Assembly: GCF_958298935.1 (NCBI RefSeq)
Contig: NC_084938.1
Location: 8,315,501 to 8,379,500 of the forward strand
DNA from: Phragmites australis
Taxonomy: Eukaryota > Streptophyta > Magnoliopsida > Poales > Poaceae
DNA length: 64,000 bases
Reading direction: 5' to 3'
The first letter of the stretch is position 1; each line of letters begins with the position of its first letter. The notes beneath the pieces are model-generated. The model was not told the DNA's origin. It made no database searches and worked only from the letters and a program-made list of their open reading frames with translations. Both the position numbers and the translations under genes were made by a program. Below are positions 35,339 through 46,667 of this stretch, one piece after another.

Positions 35339-36685
35339 AAATTGTCATGTATATGTGATGAGGTCTTGGATTCAGTTTTAAGTGTTCATTTTATCTATGT
35401 AGAGAATTGCATATGCTGTCGGGTACTTTAGGTGCCTCTTTGAATTGGATGCTTGTCGCCTATTACACTTGTAATTTCCATGTCACCTGTGCAAAAGTGA
35501 ACAATTGTGCCATTGTATGTGAATTTTGTGCCCGAGCATGTTACTGCCCTGTATGAAGTTATTATTCTGAGTTCTGATCACCACAAGATACATGTATGGT
35601 TTGCTGTCATCGGTATCTGCAGGTCAAATCAACCAAGGTTAGACACCTGCTGCACCCAAGTCACGGACTATGAAACACCGATACTCCATATTGGTGCTGG
35701 ATACGGCACAGAAACGGCGCCGATATGTATTTACAAAGTATTAAAAAAATATCACAAAAATTGGGATACGTCTAGGGATACTTCTTTGATACGGCAGACG
35801 CTCTTTGGCCCGTTAGCAACCCAAAATGACATCTCATCTCCACATTGCCGCCCGCGTCCCTGCACTGCTCCCTCTCGAGTCTTGTCTCCCCAGCCACCGC
35901 TTGCGCCCCACACTGCTCCCTCTCTCTCGCCGATGCGCCCCACACTGCTCCCTCTCTCTCGCCGATCATCGGCACAGCGGCGGCGATGATGTGCGTGCCA
36001 CAGCAGCGAGTCGGAGCCCTCCACGCCAATACCCTCCCAGTTGATGCCCGCACGGCTGCCAGACGCTCCTCCAGCCGGCAGTCGATCGCTCCTCCAGCCG
36101 CATCTTCTTTCGGCCGGCTGTCGCCCGCCAGCCCGCGCCTCTATCCGGCAGCCTACCTCCAGATCTAGTGAGTCGCACAGCTACCCACGCCTCCTGTTCC
36201 AGCCTCCCTCCAGATTGAGTGCGGGCTGTGCGGCCTTCATCTGAATATGTTAAGCCTGCTGGTCATTTGGATGGAGTAGTACCCTCATAGTCTAATTTGT
36301 AGTTATAGGACTACTGGCCACTTGATTAGTGCCCTTTCCATTCTTTTTCTCTTTGAATAACCGTGCATTTGGTACTGTCTGAAGATGTACCTCCATGTCA
36401 TTCACAATCATATGTTTATAGTAAAACGTATCTACGTATCAGGTTTTTTTTAAGAAAAATGACGTATCCTTATCGGAAGGTCACGGAGACCAGGAGTCTC
36501 TTTCCCCGTGAGAAGAAATGGTCAAGACCGTTGTGTGAACACAGGACTAAAAGATTCTCACGTCCCTCGACTCTCCGACACTAGGATTTACCGTTGAATC
36601 TATTGCTTGATAAGTATACTACACAACTTGCAGATTCAAAGTGGCGTTTTGGTTCATCAACTCTCAGAGCAGATCCAACCATCAC
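35339..36685. other. 3' UTR and gene-free repeat-like DNA
   Basis: The 3' UTR probably runs to about 35530. From 35670 to 35810 the text (ggatacggcacag, gatacgtctagggatac) looks like a common grass repeat. From 35790 to 36240 it is C-rich and contains a 33-bp tandem pair. No coding region is supported despite several overlapping open frames. Confidence 0.4.
35904..35967. repeat. Tandem pair of about 33-bp units
   Basis: The unit beginning gcgccccacactgctccctc and ending cgccgat occurs twice in a row. It explains why several frames stay open over this C-rich region. Confidence 0.8.
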
Positions 36686-36689
36686 TGAT

Positions 36690-37365
36690 CATTCCCAGAA
36701 CCAAGCGATGTCTCACTCGACAAGAACCCAGGCAAGTCTTTTAACACACCTTTCTTCTGCTACTCTGCACATCCATATCCAGTGCGGTCGAGCAAGAAGC
36801 AGGATCACTACTCAGGTGGAAGTCCACCTTGTCGCCAGCCAATGACGGCGATGAGCCATCATCCCTCTGCTCTCGTGGTCGCCTGCCAAACCGACATGCT
36901 CCTGGTCTGGCATCAGGGGCGACGCTGCTGGCCGTGTCACTGAGATCAGCCTCCCTGGCGTTGGCCTCAGCGGTACCCTTGGCGTGTTTGACTTTGCCAC
37001 CTTCCCGGCACTCACCAAGCTCAACCACCGTAGCAACAGCATCACCGGAACCATCCTGGTGAACGTCACCGGCCTGACATACCTTGACCTGTCGCAAAAC
37101 AGCTTGTTCGGGGTGATACCAGACACCCTGCCAGCGAGGATGCGTGGGATGAGGTACCTCAACCTGTCGATACCATGTTCACTCTCCGGTATGTGAGAGA
37201 TCTTGGTGAGAATAAGTTCTCTGGTACAATTACTTCAATGGATAGGAGCTAGCAATCCCTTGCTAAGAGTGCTCCAATTACGATCGAATATGTTGCACGG
37301 GAGTATTCCTTGGCGGCTATCACAACTCTCTTCCCGCCAGCTGCTGGATCACGAAACAATTTGGT
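36690..37365 (+). pseudogene. LRR receptor-like protein, N-terminal fragment
   Basis: With frame changes the + strand encodes a SPANDGDEPSSL segment from the LRR N-terminal cap, then VTEISLPGVGLSGTLGVF, DFATFPALTKLNHRSNSITG, VTGLTYLDLSQNSLFGVIPD and, further on, VLQLRSNMLHGSIPWRLSQL. These are extracellular LRRs of a plant receptor-like protein. Coding similarity stops abruptly near 37365 at a segment that looks like transposon, and resumes on the same strand at about 41490. The fragment is frameshifted at several points, so it is a pseudogene even apart from the insertion. Confidence 0.75.
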
Positions 37366-38818
37366 AGGTTTCAGTTGTGGATTCTGAAAAATAGCTTGTA
37401 GATTCTAGGTTGTAGAAAGTTGAATTGTAAAAAGTTGGGATCTAAAAGTTAATGACTGTTCATTTATCTGCATTCTAGGTGAGTTGGATTGTTGTTTATG
37501 CATGTCAATAATACCCTCAACTGTTTTGAGTACACTGTTTACCATTTTGTGAGGTTTTAGTATCACCGGAGCCGACGTGGGCACGATGCAGTACTGCTCA
37601 ATGGAGCAGCTAATGGGAAGCCGGTGCTACGGGCCGGCAGTGGATATGAGGCAGAGCACCCTGGCTTTGTGCCTCTGTTTTCAGCAGCGTAGGAGTAGTT
37701 GACACTTGACAGTAGTACCAAATGATTTTAGACGGACATCAGTGCCCCAAATTGATTATTGTAGTCTTTTTCTTTGATTATTGTATCTTCATTGGCAAGA
37801 ATCATTGCATTAGAATCCCGTTCTTTCTTTTCTCTAATCTTGATTACTAATGCACTCTTTCTCCCTTGACATGTGCCCAAAGAATTTGTGAAATGGAATG
37901 CTATCTTTGTGTAGCCTAAACAACTCTGCAATATGGGATACAAATTCTACCCTTTACAGGATTAAAAAAGAAAGATTAATCAACTCAAAAATGGATCACC
38001 AAGACTTGAAAACAACAGCTATGCCCTCAATTATCAGAACCCATTTGAGTTATGTTGGCAACTTGGCCTCAGTCTGACACAATCGACTCTACCGAGACAT
38101 GCATTTCTGAATCTACCGATGTTCTTCACATTGTAACTTCAACAGAGGGGCACCAACCGCAACCGGGGAAGATCCATGGCTGACCGTCGTGCCTGGGAGG
38201 GGAGTAGCGTCGGCCGCCATGTGGGAGGGCCGAGGCGCCCTGTACGTGACCGCGCCGGGCCACATCGCCACTCCGGACACATCGTGTCACGCAGCCACAC
38301 CGGGAATCGACGTCGCACCGTCACCGGGGAAGTAGAACATCGCCGCACCATCATCGGGGAACGAGGAGCCCGCTATGCCTCTGAACAAGCCCACCGCCGC
38401 GCCAGGGAATAAGCAAACACGACGAGGTTCTCCGGGCGACGGAGACGCGCCGGGCGAGGGAAAGGCATCGACCACGCCATCATGGTAGGAGAGGGCCGCG
38501 TCAAGGTCATCCATGGCGGATCTAGGGTTTCCTGCATCGAGGTCGTGTCTAGCGATCAAGCTCATCTCTGGCGGTTGGGGAGGGGGTCGGGGCGTGGGTC
38601 GTGGACAGGAAGGGCAGTGACGGGTGACTATGTCTCAATGTTGATGGGCACTATGGTCTTTTCCAAACTAAAAGTTGAGGGAAGATGTCCAACCATGGAT
38701 TGTGGGATTGTAACAATTTGAGCTTCGGATTGTTAAAAGCTGAAAGTAAAAGTTGTTTGTTTGTTTCCACTTCAGCTTACAAAAGTTGATTTTCACAATC
38801 TCAAGTGGAAACAAACAG
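37366..38818. mobile_element. DNA-transposon-like segment with G+C-rich core
   Basis: The right border (ttgtttccacttcagc ... aaacaaacagaccctaa, 38759-38825) contains an internal inverted repeat and ends like a reversed Tourist terminus. The left border is less clear. The core at 38140-38610 is strikingly G+C rich compared with its flanks and keeps frames open on both strands (for example 38287-38565 minus), as in captured gene fragments, but no protein is recognised. A stretch at 37560-37690 reads YCSMEQLMGSRCYGPAVDM, faintly like a kinase piece. The boundary assignment is tentative. Confidence 0.35.
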
Positions 38819-41485
38819 ACCCTAATGAAACAGTTATTGTTTTGATCCCAAAGGTAAAGAATCCAGACACGCTTAAAGATCTCCGTCCTATTAGTTTATG
38901 CAATGTTGTTTATAAGCTGGTATCTAAAGTTGTGGCAAATAGACTGGGAGGAGTGCTGGATGTGATCTCGCCGAGCCAAAGTGCTTTTGTTCCTGGTAGA
39001 ATGATAACGGATAATGTGTTACTTGCATATGAACTGACCCACTACATGCAAAACAAAAGAAGAGGTGGTACAGGCGTGGCTGCAATTAAACTTGACATGA
39101 GTAAAGTTTATGACCAGATAGAGTGGAGGTTCCTGGAGAACATGATGATAAAAATAGGCTTTGCTTGGCAGCTAGTGCAATTGATTATGAAGTGTATACC
39201 GATGGTCTCCTAGCAGGTAAAAGCTAATAGACAATATTTAGATGTCTTTGTACCAGAAAGAGGGCTACGTCAAGGCGACCATCCGTCACCCTACCTCTTT
39301 ATTGTATGTGTTGAAGCTTTTTCAGCATTGTTACAAAGGGTAGAGGAGGAAGGTAGCATTAAGGGAATCAAGATATGCCACGGTGCACCGACAATCAACC
39401 ATTTGTTTTTTGCGGATGACTCGCTGATATTAACGAAAGCAAATAGCAGTAGTGCCCAATGTTTGCAATTGATTCTAGCTTTATATGAGGCTTGCTCAGG
39501 CTAAGTTTTCAATAAGGATAAGTCCTCGGTAAAACTCAGCAAAGGTATAGGTGTAGCAATGAAAGCCAAAATAATGGATAGGATGGAAGTGCGCACAGAA
39601 GCTATGAATGATAAGTACCTTGGTCTTCCAGTGTATTTGGATAAATCTAAGACCAAGGCATTTGAGTACCTGAAGGAGAAGGTATGACGTAGGATCCAAG
39701 GATGGAAGGAAAAATTCTTATCGAAGGCGGGTAAGGAAATCCTAATCAAGGTAGTAGCACAAGCAATTCCTACCTATGCTATGTCTTGTTTCGACATCAC
39801 AAAAACTCTATGTGATCAGCTGGGAACGATTGTGGGTCACTTTTGGTGGAGCCTTCAGGATGATGAACATAAAATTCACTGGATTACCTGAGAAAAATTC
39901 ACCAGATCCAAGGCAAAAGGAGGCTTAGGTTTCCAGGATTTATATACTTTTAACCTGGCTATGCTTGCAAGGCAAGGTTGGCGTTTACTCACGTACCCAG
40001 ATACTTTGTGTGCACGGGTGATGAAAGCCAACTACTACCAAGGCCAGTACATTCTACGGGTGAATTCAAAGGCGGGCATGTCGTATACTTGGAGAAGTAT
40101 CCTCAAAGGTGTGCAACTGTTGAAGAAAGGAATGGTCTGGAGGGTGGGAGATGGTAGAAACATCCGCATCTGGGATGATCCCTCGTTACCTAATGGTGTA
40201 ACTCGCAAACCTCGTACACCAAGAAGACATATTATTGTTACAACTGTGGATGAACTTATCGACCCTATGTCTAGCACTTGGGATGAGGAATTTGTATGTG
40301 ATCTGTTCTGGACCAAGGATGCCGACGTATTGCCCATTCCATTGAGAGAGCATACGAAAGACACTATTGCATGGCACTATGATCATAAGGGGATCTTCTC
40401 GATGAAGTCTACCTATCGCGTGGGTATAGGTGGTAGAGATGGGAGTTCTTCTGCGGCTCAGGAAAACAGGTTTGCTAGCTTTGATTGGCAGAAAATATGG
40501 AAGCTAAGAGCCCCAAATAAGATGAAGCAATTTTTGTGGCGGGTAGCTCACAATAGTCTCCCATGGCGGAAGAGCATAGAGTGCCGAGGAGTACAGCTGG
40601 ATACAAGATGCCCTCATGTGTAATTGTCTTGATGAAGACAGTGGACACTGCCTGCTAAAATGTAAGAAGACAAAAGAGTGTTGGCGAGCTTTGAACTTGG
40701 AAGAGGTTCGAGGAAACCTCTGTCATGCTACTCATCGAAGGAAATGCTGGAGGATATATGGAAACTGGAGTCCAATGTGCAGCTAAAAGCTTTGACTTTG
40801 CTATGGTGTTTGTGGCAAGCAAGGAATAAAAGCAATGCAAGAGAGAGGGTGAAAAACGCTGCGGAGATTTGTCAATCAGTTACACGTTACCTCTTGGATT
40901 TCAAAGAATTGGAGAGACCACCTAAGAGACAAAAACAACCGAATGGAGCTCAATGGAAGAGGCTGGATCCTGGTGTGATCAAGTTTAATTTTGATGGCTC
41001 TTACATTCCGAACACAGGTGTTGGTGCATGGGGCTTTACAGCTCGCAATGTGCATGGAGATTGCTTGGCCTGCAGTGCGGGAAAGCTCACAAATTTGTTG
41101 GATGCATTCCATGCAGAAGCGGAGGCGTGTGTCGTAGCCATTTGCGAGGCAATTGTCCTAGGTGTCGACCATGTCGTATTCAAATCAGATTGCACAAACC
41201 TTGTCACTGCATTAAGGGGAGATTCACTTGACAGGGTAGTGATGGGAGTCATTATCAAAGAGGCGAAGAGCCTATGTCTGTCGTCGTTCATTTCTCTTGA
41301 CTTTTCTTTTTGTCATCACGAATGTAACAAAGTTGCGCACGAGTGCACAAAGTGCGATGTCATAGCTGATCAGGATGGCAGTGTGTGGGTGCACTCCTTT
41401 CCAGCTTCTATTCTGGGTCTGGTGGCCAACGATTTAGCTGAGCACCATATCTAATGGAATAAAATGTTCTGTTCAAAAAAAAAAA
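38819..41485 (+). mobile_element. 5'-truncated L1-like LINE ORF2 with poly(A) tail
   Basis: ORF2 begins inside the reverse transcriptase: LIPKVKNPDTLKDLRPISLC, SAFVPGRMITDNVLLAYEL, KLDMSKVYDQIEWRF, GLRQGDHPSPYLF, the catalytic FADD at 39409-39420, then DKSKTKAFEYLKEKV. After it come a helical linker, the zinc-binding domain (FDWQKIWKLRAPNKMKQFLW) and an RNase H domain at 40980-41380 (FNFDGSYIPNTGVGAWGF, AFHAEAEACVVAI, VVFKSDCTNLV). Stops at about 39211, 39503, 39685, 39889 and 40621 break it. The 3' end is ttctgttc followed by A11. No target duplication was found. It lies between the two halves of the RLP gene. Confidence 0.9.
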
Positions 41486-41489
41486 TTAC

Positions 41490-42200
41490 ATCCATGATGC
41501 AGCCAAAAATAGAGTTTAACATACCGTTGGAAGCCAGCTATTATATTTTACATCACGTCGCTAGCTTCATATACATCTGCCAAATCAAAATAAATTGGAA
41601 GAGGCAATATCATACTTTTGAAGGAAACATTGCACTTATGACAAATATTGATTTGTCAAGCAACTATCTTTCTGATGACATTCCTACAGAGCTAACAAAT
41701 CCTGAAGGTCTGCGATTCCTTAACTTGTCAAGAAATCATCTGTCTGGTGGTATTCTGAAAGACATTGGTAATCTGAAGATTTTGGAGTCCCTTGACTTAT
41801 CTTGGAATGAACTCTTTGGCTCCATTCCTTCAAGCATCTCACAATTGATGTCTCTTGATCCACTAAATCTATCCAACAGTCATCTATCACGTGACATACC
41901 AACCGGTTCTCAACTCCAAACACTTGTTGAACCATCAATTTATATTTGGGCTCTGTGGCTTCCCACTAAACATATCATGCTTGAATGGTTCAAACTCTAC
42001 ACTAGCACTTGATAGACACAGCCAAGAGCTTGAAGCCCTATACTGGTATTACTCCGTATTAGCTGGGCTGACATTTGGATTTTGGTTATGGTCTGGACCA
42101 CTACTTCTCTTCAAGCTTTGGAGCGTTGCCATCTTCCACTGCATCTATTATATACGAGATAAGGACGTACAAAAGATTTCTAGCATATGTCTGTGTGATA
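41490..42200 (+). pseudogene. LRR receptor-like protein, C-terminal fragment with membrane segment
   Basis: Frame 1 (to about 41940): INWKRQYHTFEGNIALMTNI, DLSSNYLSDDIPTELTNPEG, LRFLNLSRNHLSGGILKDIG, NLKILESLDLSWNELFGSIP and LNLSNSHLSRDIPTGSQLQ are the last LRRs of a plant receptor-like protein. A frame change near 41940 leads to FGLCGFPLNISC, the usual post-LRR cysteine motif, then ALYWYYSVLAGLTFGFWLW, a membrane span, and a short basic tail (VAIFHCIYYIRDKDVQKI) with no kinase. The interrupted first half, the frameshift and the LINE upstream show it is dead. Confidence 0.85.
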
Positions 42201-42227
42201 TGATATATAACTATTTTATAAATGTGA

Positions 42228-42306
42228 GCACCCATGATGAGTCTCGGACTCCAATCTGGGTGGATAGGTTTCACCAAAAGAGTCCTAGCCAACTGAGCTA
42301 TGCTTG
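42228..42306 (-). mobile_element. tRNA-derived SINE head (antisense)
   Basis: On the minus strand TAGCTCAGTTGG (42300-42289) matches the Pol III A box, and AGATTGGAGTCC (42257-42246) resembles a B box with spacing of about 31 bases. Similar text (gcatagctcagttggctagg ... gagtcc) is frequent in grass genomes. It is not a tRNA: no acceptor stem or anticodon arm can be formed. The body and tail of the element were not resolved. Confidence 0.5.
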
Positions 42307-42380
42307 ATCATCATATGGTGCTAAAAGAGAGAAAAGGATAAAACAACACATTATGATGTGGCAAGCTGTGGTACCCCCAC

Positions 42381-42843
42381 GTGAACAAACACTACAGTTT
42401 CACTAAGACATGTTTGGAATGCAGGATTAGAGAGGCTTGTCACTATCTAAAAAACTCAGAACACCAGGAAACATACACTCCCTCCATTTCTTTTTATATG
42501 ATGTATTAAGATTTGAAAGTCTTTTAAAGTATGCTTTGACTATTAATTTTTCTTACAATATAGTATTAATTGTTACAAAACCAATATCTTATTGAAAGAT
42601 ATATGAAATACGAATCTATTGATACATATTTTGTACACTAAACATTCGTATAATTTGATAAATTGTTGATCAAATTTTACAAAGTTTAACTTTTTTTAAT
42701 CCTAATATGTCCTATATTTTGAAACAGAGGGAGTAACAAAGTTGTTTGGATGTGAACGAACACTAAAGTTTCACTAAGGACCTCATTGGAACGCAGGATC
42801 AGAGTGGCTTGTCACTATCGTACATGAACTCAGAATATCGAGA
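42381..42843. repeat. 90-bp direct repeats flanking a Stowaway MITE
   Basis: The block gtgaacaaacactacagttt at 42381 through about 42470 recurs with roughly 15% changes at 42752-42843. The MITE and about 20 extra bases lie between the copies. Confidence 0.85.
42478..42733. mobile_element. Stowaway (Tc1/Mariner) MITE
   Basis: Begins ctccctccatttctttttat and ends aaacagagggag followed by TA (42734-42735). The ctccctccgt-type terminus is the hallmark of grass Stowaway elements, and the two ends are inverted copies. 256 bases, A+T rich, non-coding. The left TA is not directly adjacent (ataca), so that side of the duplication has mutated. Confidence 0.85.
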
Positions 42844-43721
42844 AATGTAGAACAAAATTGTCTGATGTGCTATAGGTAAAACACAGGATTCTTTTGGTGG
42901 GATGAATTTGTTGGGAGTGAGAATGGGAGGGAGAGATAGATACATTGCTCATGTTTAGAATCCTCCAAAAAGTGGAGGAAATGAATGAATCCTATGAAAA
43001 TATTTCAATGCAACCCTATGTTCCAAATGGCTCCAAAGAAGAAAAAAAAATAGAAATCCAATCCTACATAATTGTTTTGTCGTAAAGACCCTAAATCACC
43101 TAACGAACAACAAATTGTTCTATGAAAAAAGAATGTGGATTCTAAACAATAGTCAGTTAAATATCTTTGTGTTTTTAATTGAATTTCACGTCATCAGATG
43201 TGCTTTAGGATCCATGCTCGTCTTGTTGTTTGGTTGCGCGAGGCTTCATGGGCCAATTTTTGCTCCGTGAGCTGCCTCTTCTCCGCCAGCCAGCTTCGCT
43301 TCGTGGGCTACTTATTCCTTGCAACCACTTAGCTTCATGGGCTTGATTCGGCTCGTCTTGGATTTATTACTTGGTGCACACTTTTTATGATTTGTTGTTT
43401 TTCTTTTGCTGTTCTAAGGGCCTAATTTGTGCTCATATGGGACATTTGAATAACTAGATTCTTAGTTTGATAAGTTATGTATATACTCAAGTTACAACTA
43501 ACTTTATAGCATAATTTTATGGTTGTTAAATTGTAAATTTTTGAATTTTGGAAATGAGTGACTGAATTGTATGCATCCTAGTTTTGTCTTCTTTTTTCAA
43601 TCTGCTGCAATTGAAATAACTTTTTAGTCAATTTTACTTTACGGATTGCGAAACAATAGTAGGCTATGTTATATGATTTTAGTTGGATCTGCTAGAGGAT
43701 TCATGATTGCCTTGGGCTGTT
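42844..43721. other. Gene-free A+T-rich DNA
   Basis: No coding region or RNA gene is seen. The text near 42880-43080 (cacaggattcttttggtggg ... aatcctacataattg) is MITE-like, but no matched ends were identified. Confidence 0.35.
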
Positions 43722-43730
43722 TAATTTGGG

Positions 43731-44245
43731 AGAATTTTATTTTTATATTTTTAAATAAAAATTTCAAATATATAAGCCCGTTTTGAAAAATTACATATCT
43801 AGACTCATGTCTCCCATTGGAAGGGCGACAGGCTACCTATCGCAATTCCAACATGCGACATGTTTAAAAATAAAAAATATTATGTTTCAATAATCTCAAA
43901 ATTCGAAATAATATCGAAATAGTCATGAAAAATTCTAAAAAACTTCTGTGCTGTAGAGATGTTGTCATCTATCTCTTCAAAAAATATCTTTGGAGAGCTA
44001 GCTGATAGCATCCTCTATACCACATAATTTTTTCAAAAATTTTCATCACTATTTTGATAGTGTTTCGAATTTTGAGAGCATTGAAACACAACAATTTTTT
44101 ATTTTTAAATCTTTCTCCTGTTGGAATGGCGACATGTAACGGGCGATGGGTAGTCTTTCACCCTTCTAACGGGTGACATGAGTCTTTTAAAGCGGATACA
44201 TATATTTACAATTTTTTGATATAAAATATAAAAATAAAAAATTCT
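43731..44245. mobile_element. Mutator-like MITE with perfect 9-bp target duplication
   Basis: TAATTTGGG stands on both sides (43722-43730 and 44246-44254), the 9-bp duplication diagnostic of Mutator-like elements. The ends agaattttatttttatat and, reversed, agaattttttatttttat begin long inverted arms that continue through ctcatgtc(t/a)ccc and (g)ggcgac words over roughly 110 bases. 515 bases, non-coding. Confidence 0.88.
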
Positions 44246-44389
44246 TAATTTGGGAGCGTTGTGTGCCACTTCACTTTTGTGGGCCTGATTCCTTACATGT
44301 TGGACATCACGTTTTTTGGGCTGGCTTGCTTTTTTTTTTTTTGTGTGTCTGAGACCACCATGGCCTCGTTATATCCATGCCAAGTTTGC

Positions 44390-44748
44390 CACAATTGACA
44401 CGTGACTATCAAGAAAGCCAATTCACCAAATAGAGAGACCGGTTCAGCCACGACAGGCTAGCTAGGTACAGTGAGGCAGGGTGGGGTTCGTAGCGCCCTC
44501 TTGCTAGTGTCCTCGTAGGGTTAGGCATCATACTGAAGTCCTAACCCTTTATGAAAAGGGGATTCTACCCATCTATATATACACATGAAGTCTTGCATTG
44601 TAATTACACCATAAAATAAAGAAAACAGAGCTCCACCTACGTCTTATGTCTATCGTGTTCTTGCTTATTTGAGGAATTGAACTTTGTCGGCGAAACGGAG
44701 AGAGTGGGATTGATCCTAACCGCTAGCAATATGATTCCTAACATTAAC
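44390..44748 (+). repeat. LTR fragment or solo LTR
   Basis: Shows the promoter-to-end layout of a copia-type LTR: TATATATA at 44573-44580, a transcript-like stretch, an aataaa-like signal (aaaataaaga near 44613) and a terminal attcctaaca (44748). The 5' boundary is not fixed and no matching LTR or coding region exists in the window. Confidence 0.5.
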
Positions 44749-46480
44749 ATTTCTTACCGTGCGTGATTACTATGTACCTTCAAGTAAAATAATTAAAGAA
44801 GGGCTAGCCTTTCCTTTTTTTTATTTCTTTTATTTGCTTGAGTTGGTGAGTTCAAGATTCTTTAAGGGTGGGTGCTTTGAAAATGATTTGGCCATTTCTA
44901 GTAATTTGAAGTCTCAGATTCATAAGTCTTATTTCATCTATACTAAAATTATAATAATTTTACAATGCGATCATTTTTTATTAAACTATAAAATTTTCAT
45001 TTTTAAAAAGTAACTTAGAACTCTAACTTTAAAATATAGTTGATTGTGCAGAAGTAACTTTTTCCAAGTAATAAGAGTGCCATGTAGTTGATTGTGTTGT
45101 TATTTTTTAAAAGAATATTTATGTATGATGTACTTCAATTTTTACACGTTCAATAACACCCTAAAATTTTCAGTTATGAAATATTTATTGTACACTAGGT
45201 TATTTTTTATTTGCTAAGAAATTGAATACAGTCAAAAAAAAATTGCAACCGATTTTGTATGAGTTAAAAAACCGACTGAATCAGGGGATTTTGCTGCTTG
45301 CACAAAATACGCTGATTACGTGTCAACTTGCTGTTGGCCAAAAAAACGAGTGCAATCCAAAAGAAAAAATAGCTGATTATATATCAACTAGATAGTAAAA
45401 AAAAGATTGATCGAAATACCAAAGAAATCCAATCTGTTTTTCTTTGTTGTTTTGGCAAAAAAAAAACTAATTGCAACACTTAATTAAAGCAGTTGATTTT
45501 ACCGGTGCCCTCAAACTGATGTGTCAGTTATATATTGGTTCAAAATCTGACTGCAATTCAAAAGATAAATAGATAAATATCAGCTAGTCACTCCCAAAAA
45601 GAATAGAATGGTTTTACAAAACCGAATTCTGTGAATAGGCAAGAGGGCCCAATATGGCGCGCACGCGTATAAGTACAAAAAGTGTGCAGTGTAATAAGGT
45701 AGGTGCGGCCCATTAGCTATTCATTTTTATTTGTTTGTTCTTTCCTTCTTTTTCTACTCCATTTAATACCTCCCCAGTAATTCAGTTTTTATTTTTCTCT
45801 TTTCACGTGGACTCAACAACTTGAAAAGACCTTCCAGGCTTTGCCAACTTTTTTTTTTTCCTTTTGCGAACGGCTTTGTCAACTTTTTTAGCCAATCCGA
45901 CATGTTCGGAAAACATACGAAACATTTACTGGAACCTATATCCAACAATCTACAAAGAAATATTCAACTTCATGTGTGATATGTTCCGGCAGTACTTTCT
46001 ATTTGTTCGGAATTTCAGGTAGTACATTTTGAATTGTCAAATTTCCTTGAAGACATAAAAAGCTAAAAAATATATAATATAAACTTTTATTTTCAATGAA
46101 TTTTGAACTCTTCATAAAACAAACAGTTTTCAAATTGAGCGCCGTTTTTAAAGGTATAAACAATTTTGATTATCAGAAAAAAAAAATCCACGCGTACTCC
46201 GGACCCATCCGGCGCTTAATTCCGAACCGACCTTCGGTGTTCCGTACGCGGGAAAATGAAGACTGATTTGATTTCTGGGGATCCGGAGCCCCAGAAAAGC
46301 AGCCCACGCAGCCCACGACCGGCCCAATCTCATCACAGACGCATGGGACACGTCGCCGTCGACCCCCTGTAACCCTAGCGTAGCCCCCGACGCTTCCTTC
46401 CCCTTCGCCCGACGCTCCCTGCGGCGGCGGCCGGCGGCGCGGCGAGTCGGCGGCAACTCGGCCCCTCCGGACCCCCCCCC
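44749..46480. other. Gene-free A+T-rich DNA upstream of the EPL gene
   Basis: No coding region is supported. Between 45230 and 45620 short words such as aaccgattttg, aaccgactg and ctgattacgtgtcaac recur irregularly, suggesting a decayed internally repetitive element. Base composition changes to G+C rich at about 46190, where the promoter of the next gene begins. Confidence 0.4.
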
Positions 46481-46483
46481 CAC

Positions 46484-46490
46484 TATATAT
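46484..46490 (+). promoter_or_regulatory. TATA box of the EPL gene
   Basis: TATATAT within cccccactatatatcctc, about 180 bases before the start codon, preceded by a C10 tract and followed by a C-rich leader. Distance and context fit a core promoter with initiation near 46515-46520. Confidence 0.6.
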
Positions 46491-46667
46491 CCTCTCCGCC
46501 TCGGCGCTCAAGAGGACAAATCGAGCCTCCGCCCCTCTCGACCAGGCGGGATCGGATCGCAATCGGATCCCCACCCACAGCCCCTTTTCCCCGGCCGCCG
46601 CCGCCGCCTCCCGGGGAGGGGTGGGCCCGTCGACGACGGAGGCGAGGAGGAGGAGGAGGGAGAGCCC

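Noticed and set aside
42228..42306. Possible functional tRNA gene on the minus strand
   Set aside because: A and B boxes are present, but no acceptor stem, anticodon loop or T arm of correct size can be formed; a SINE head fits better.
45240..45620. Irregular repeats of about 100 bases suggesting an ordered array (CRISPR-like or satellite)
   Set aside because: Spacing and units are irregular and A+T driven, with no constant repeat; a decayed transposon is more likely.
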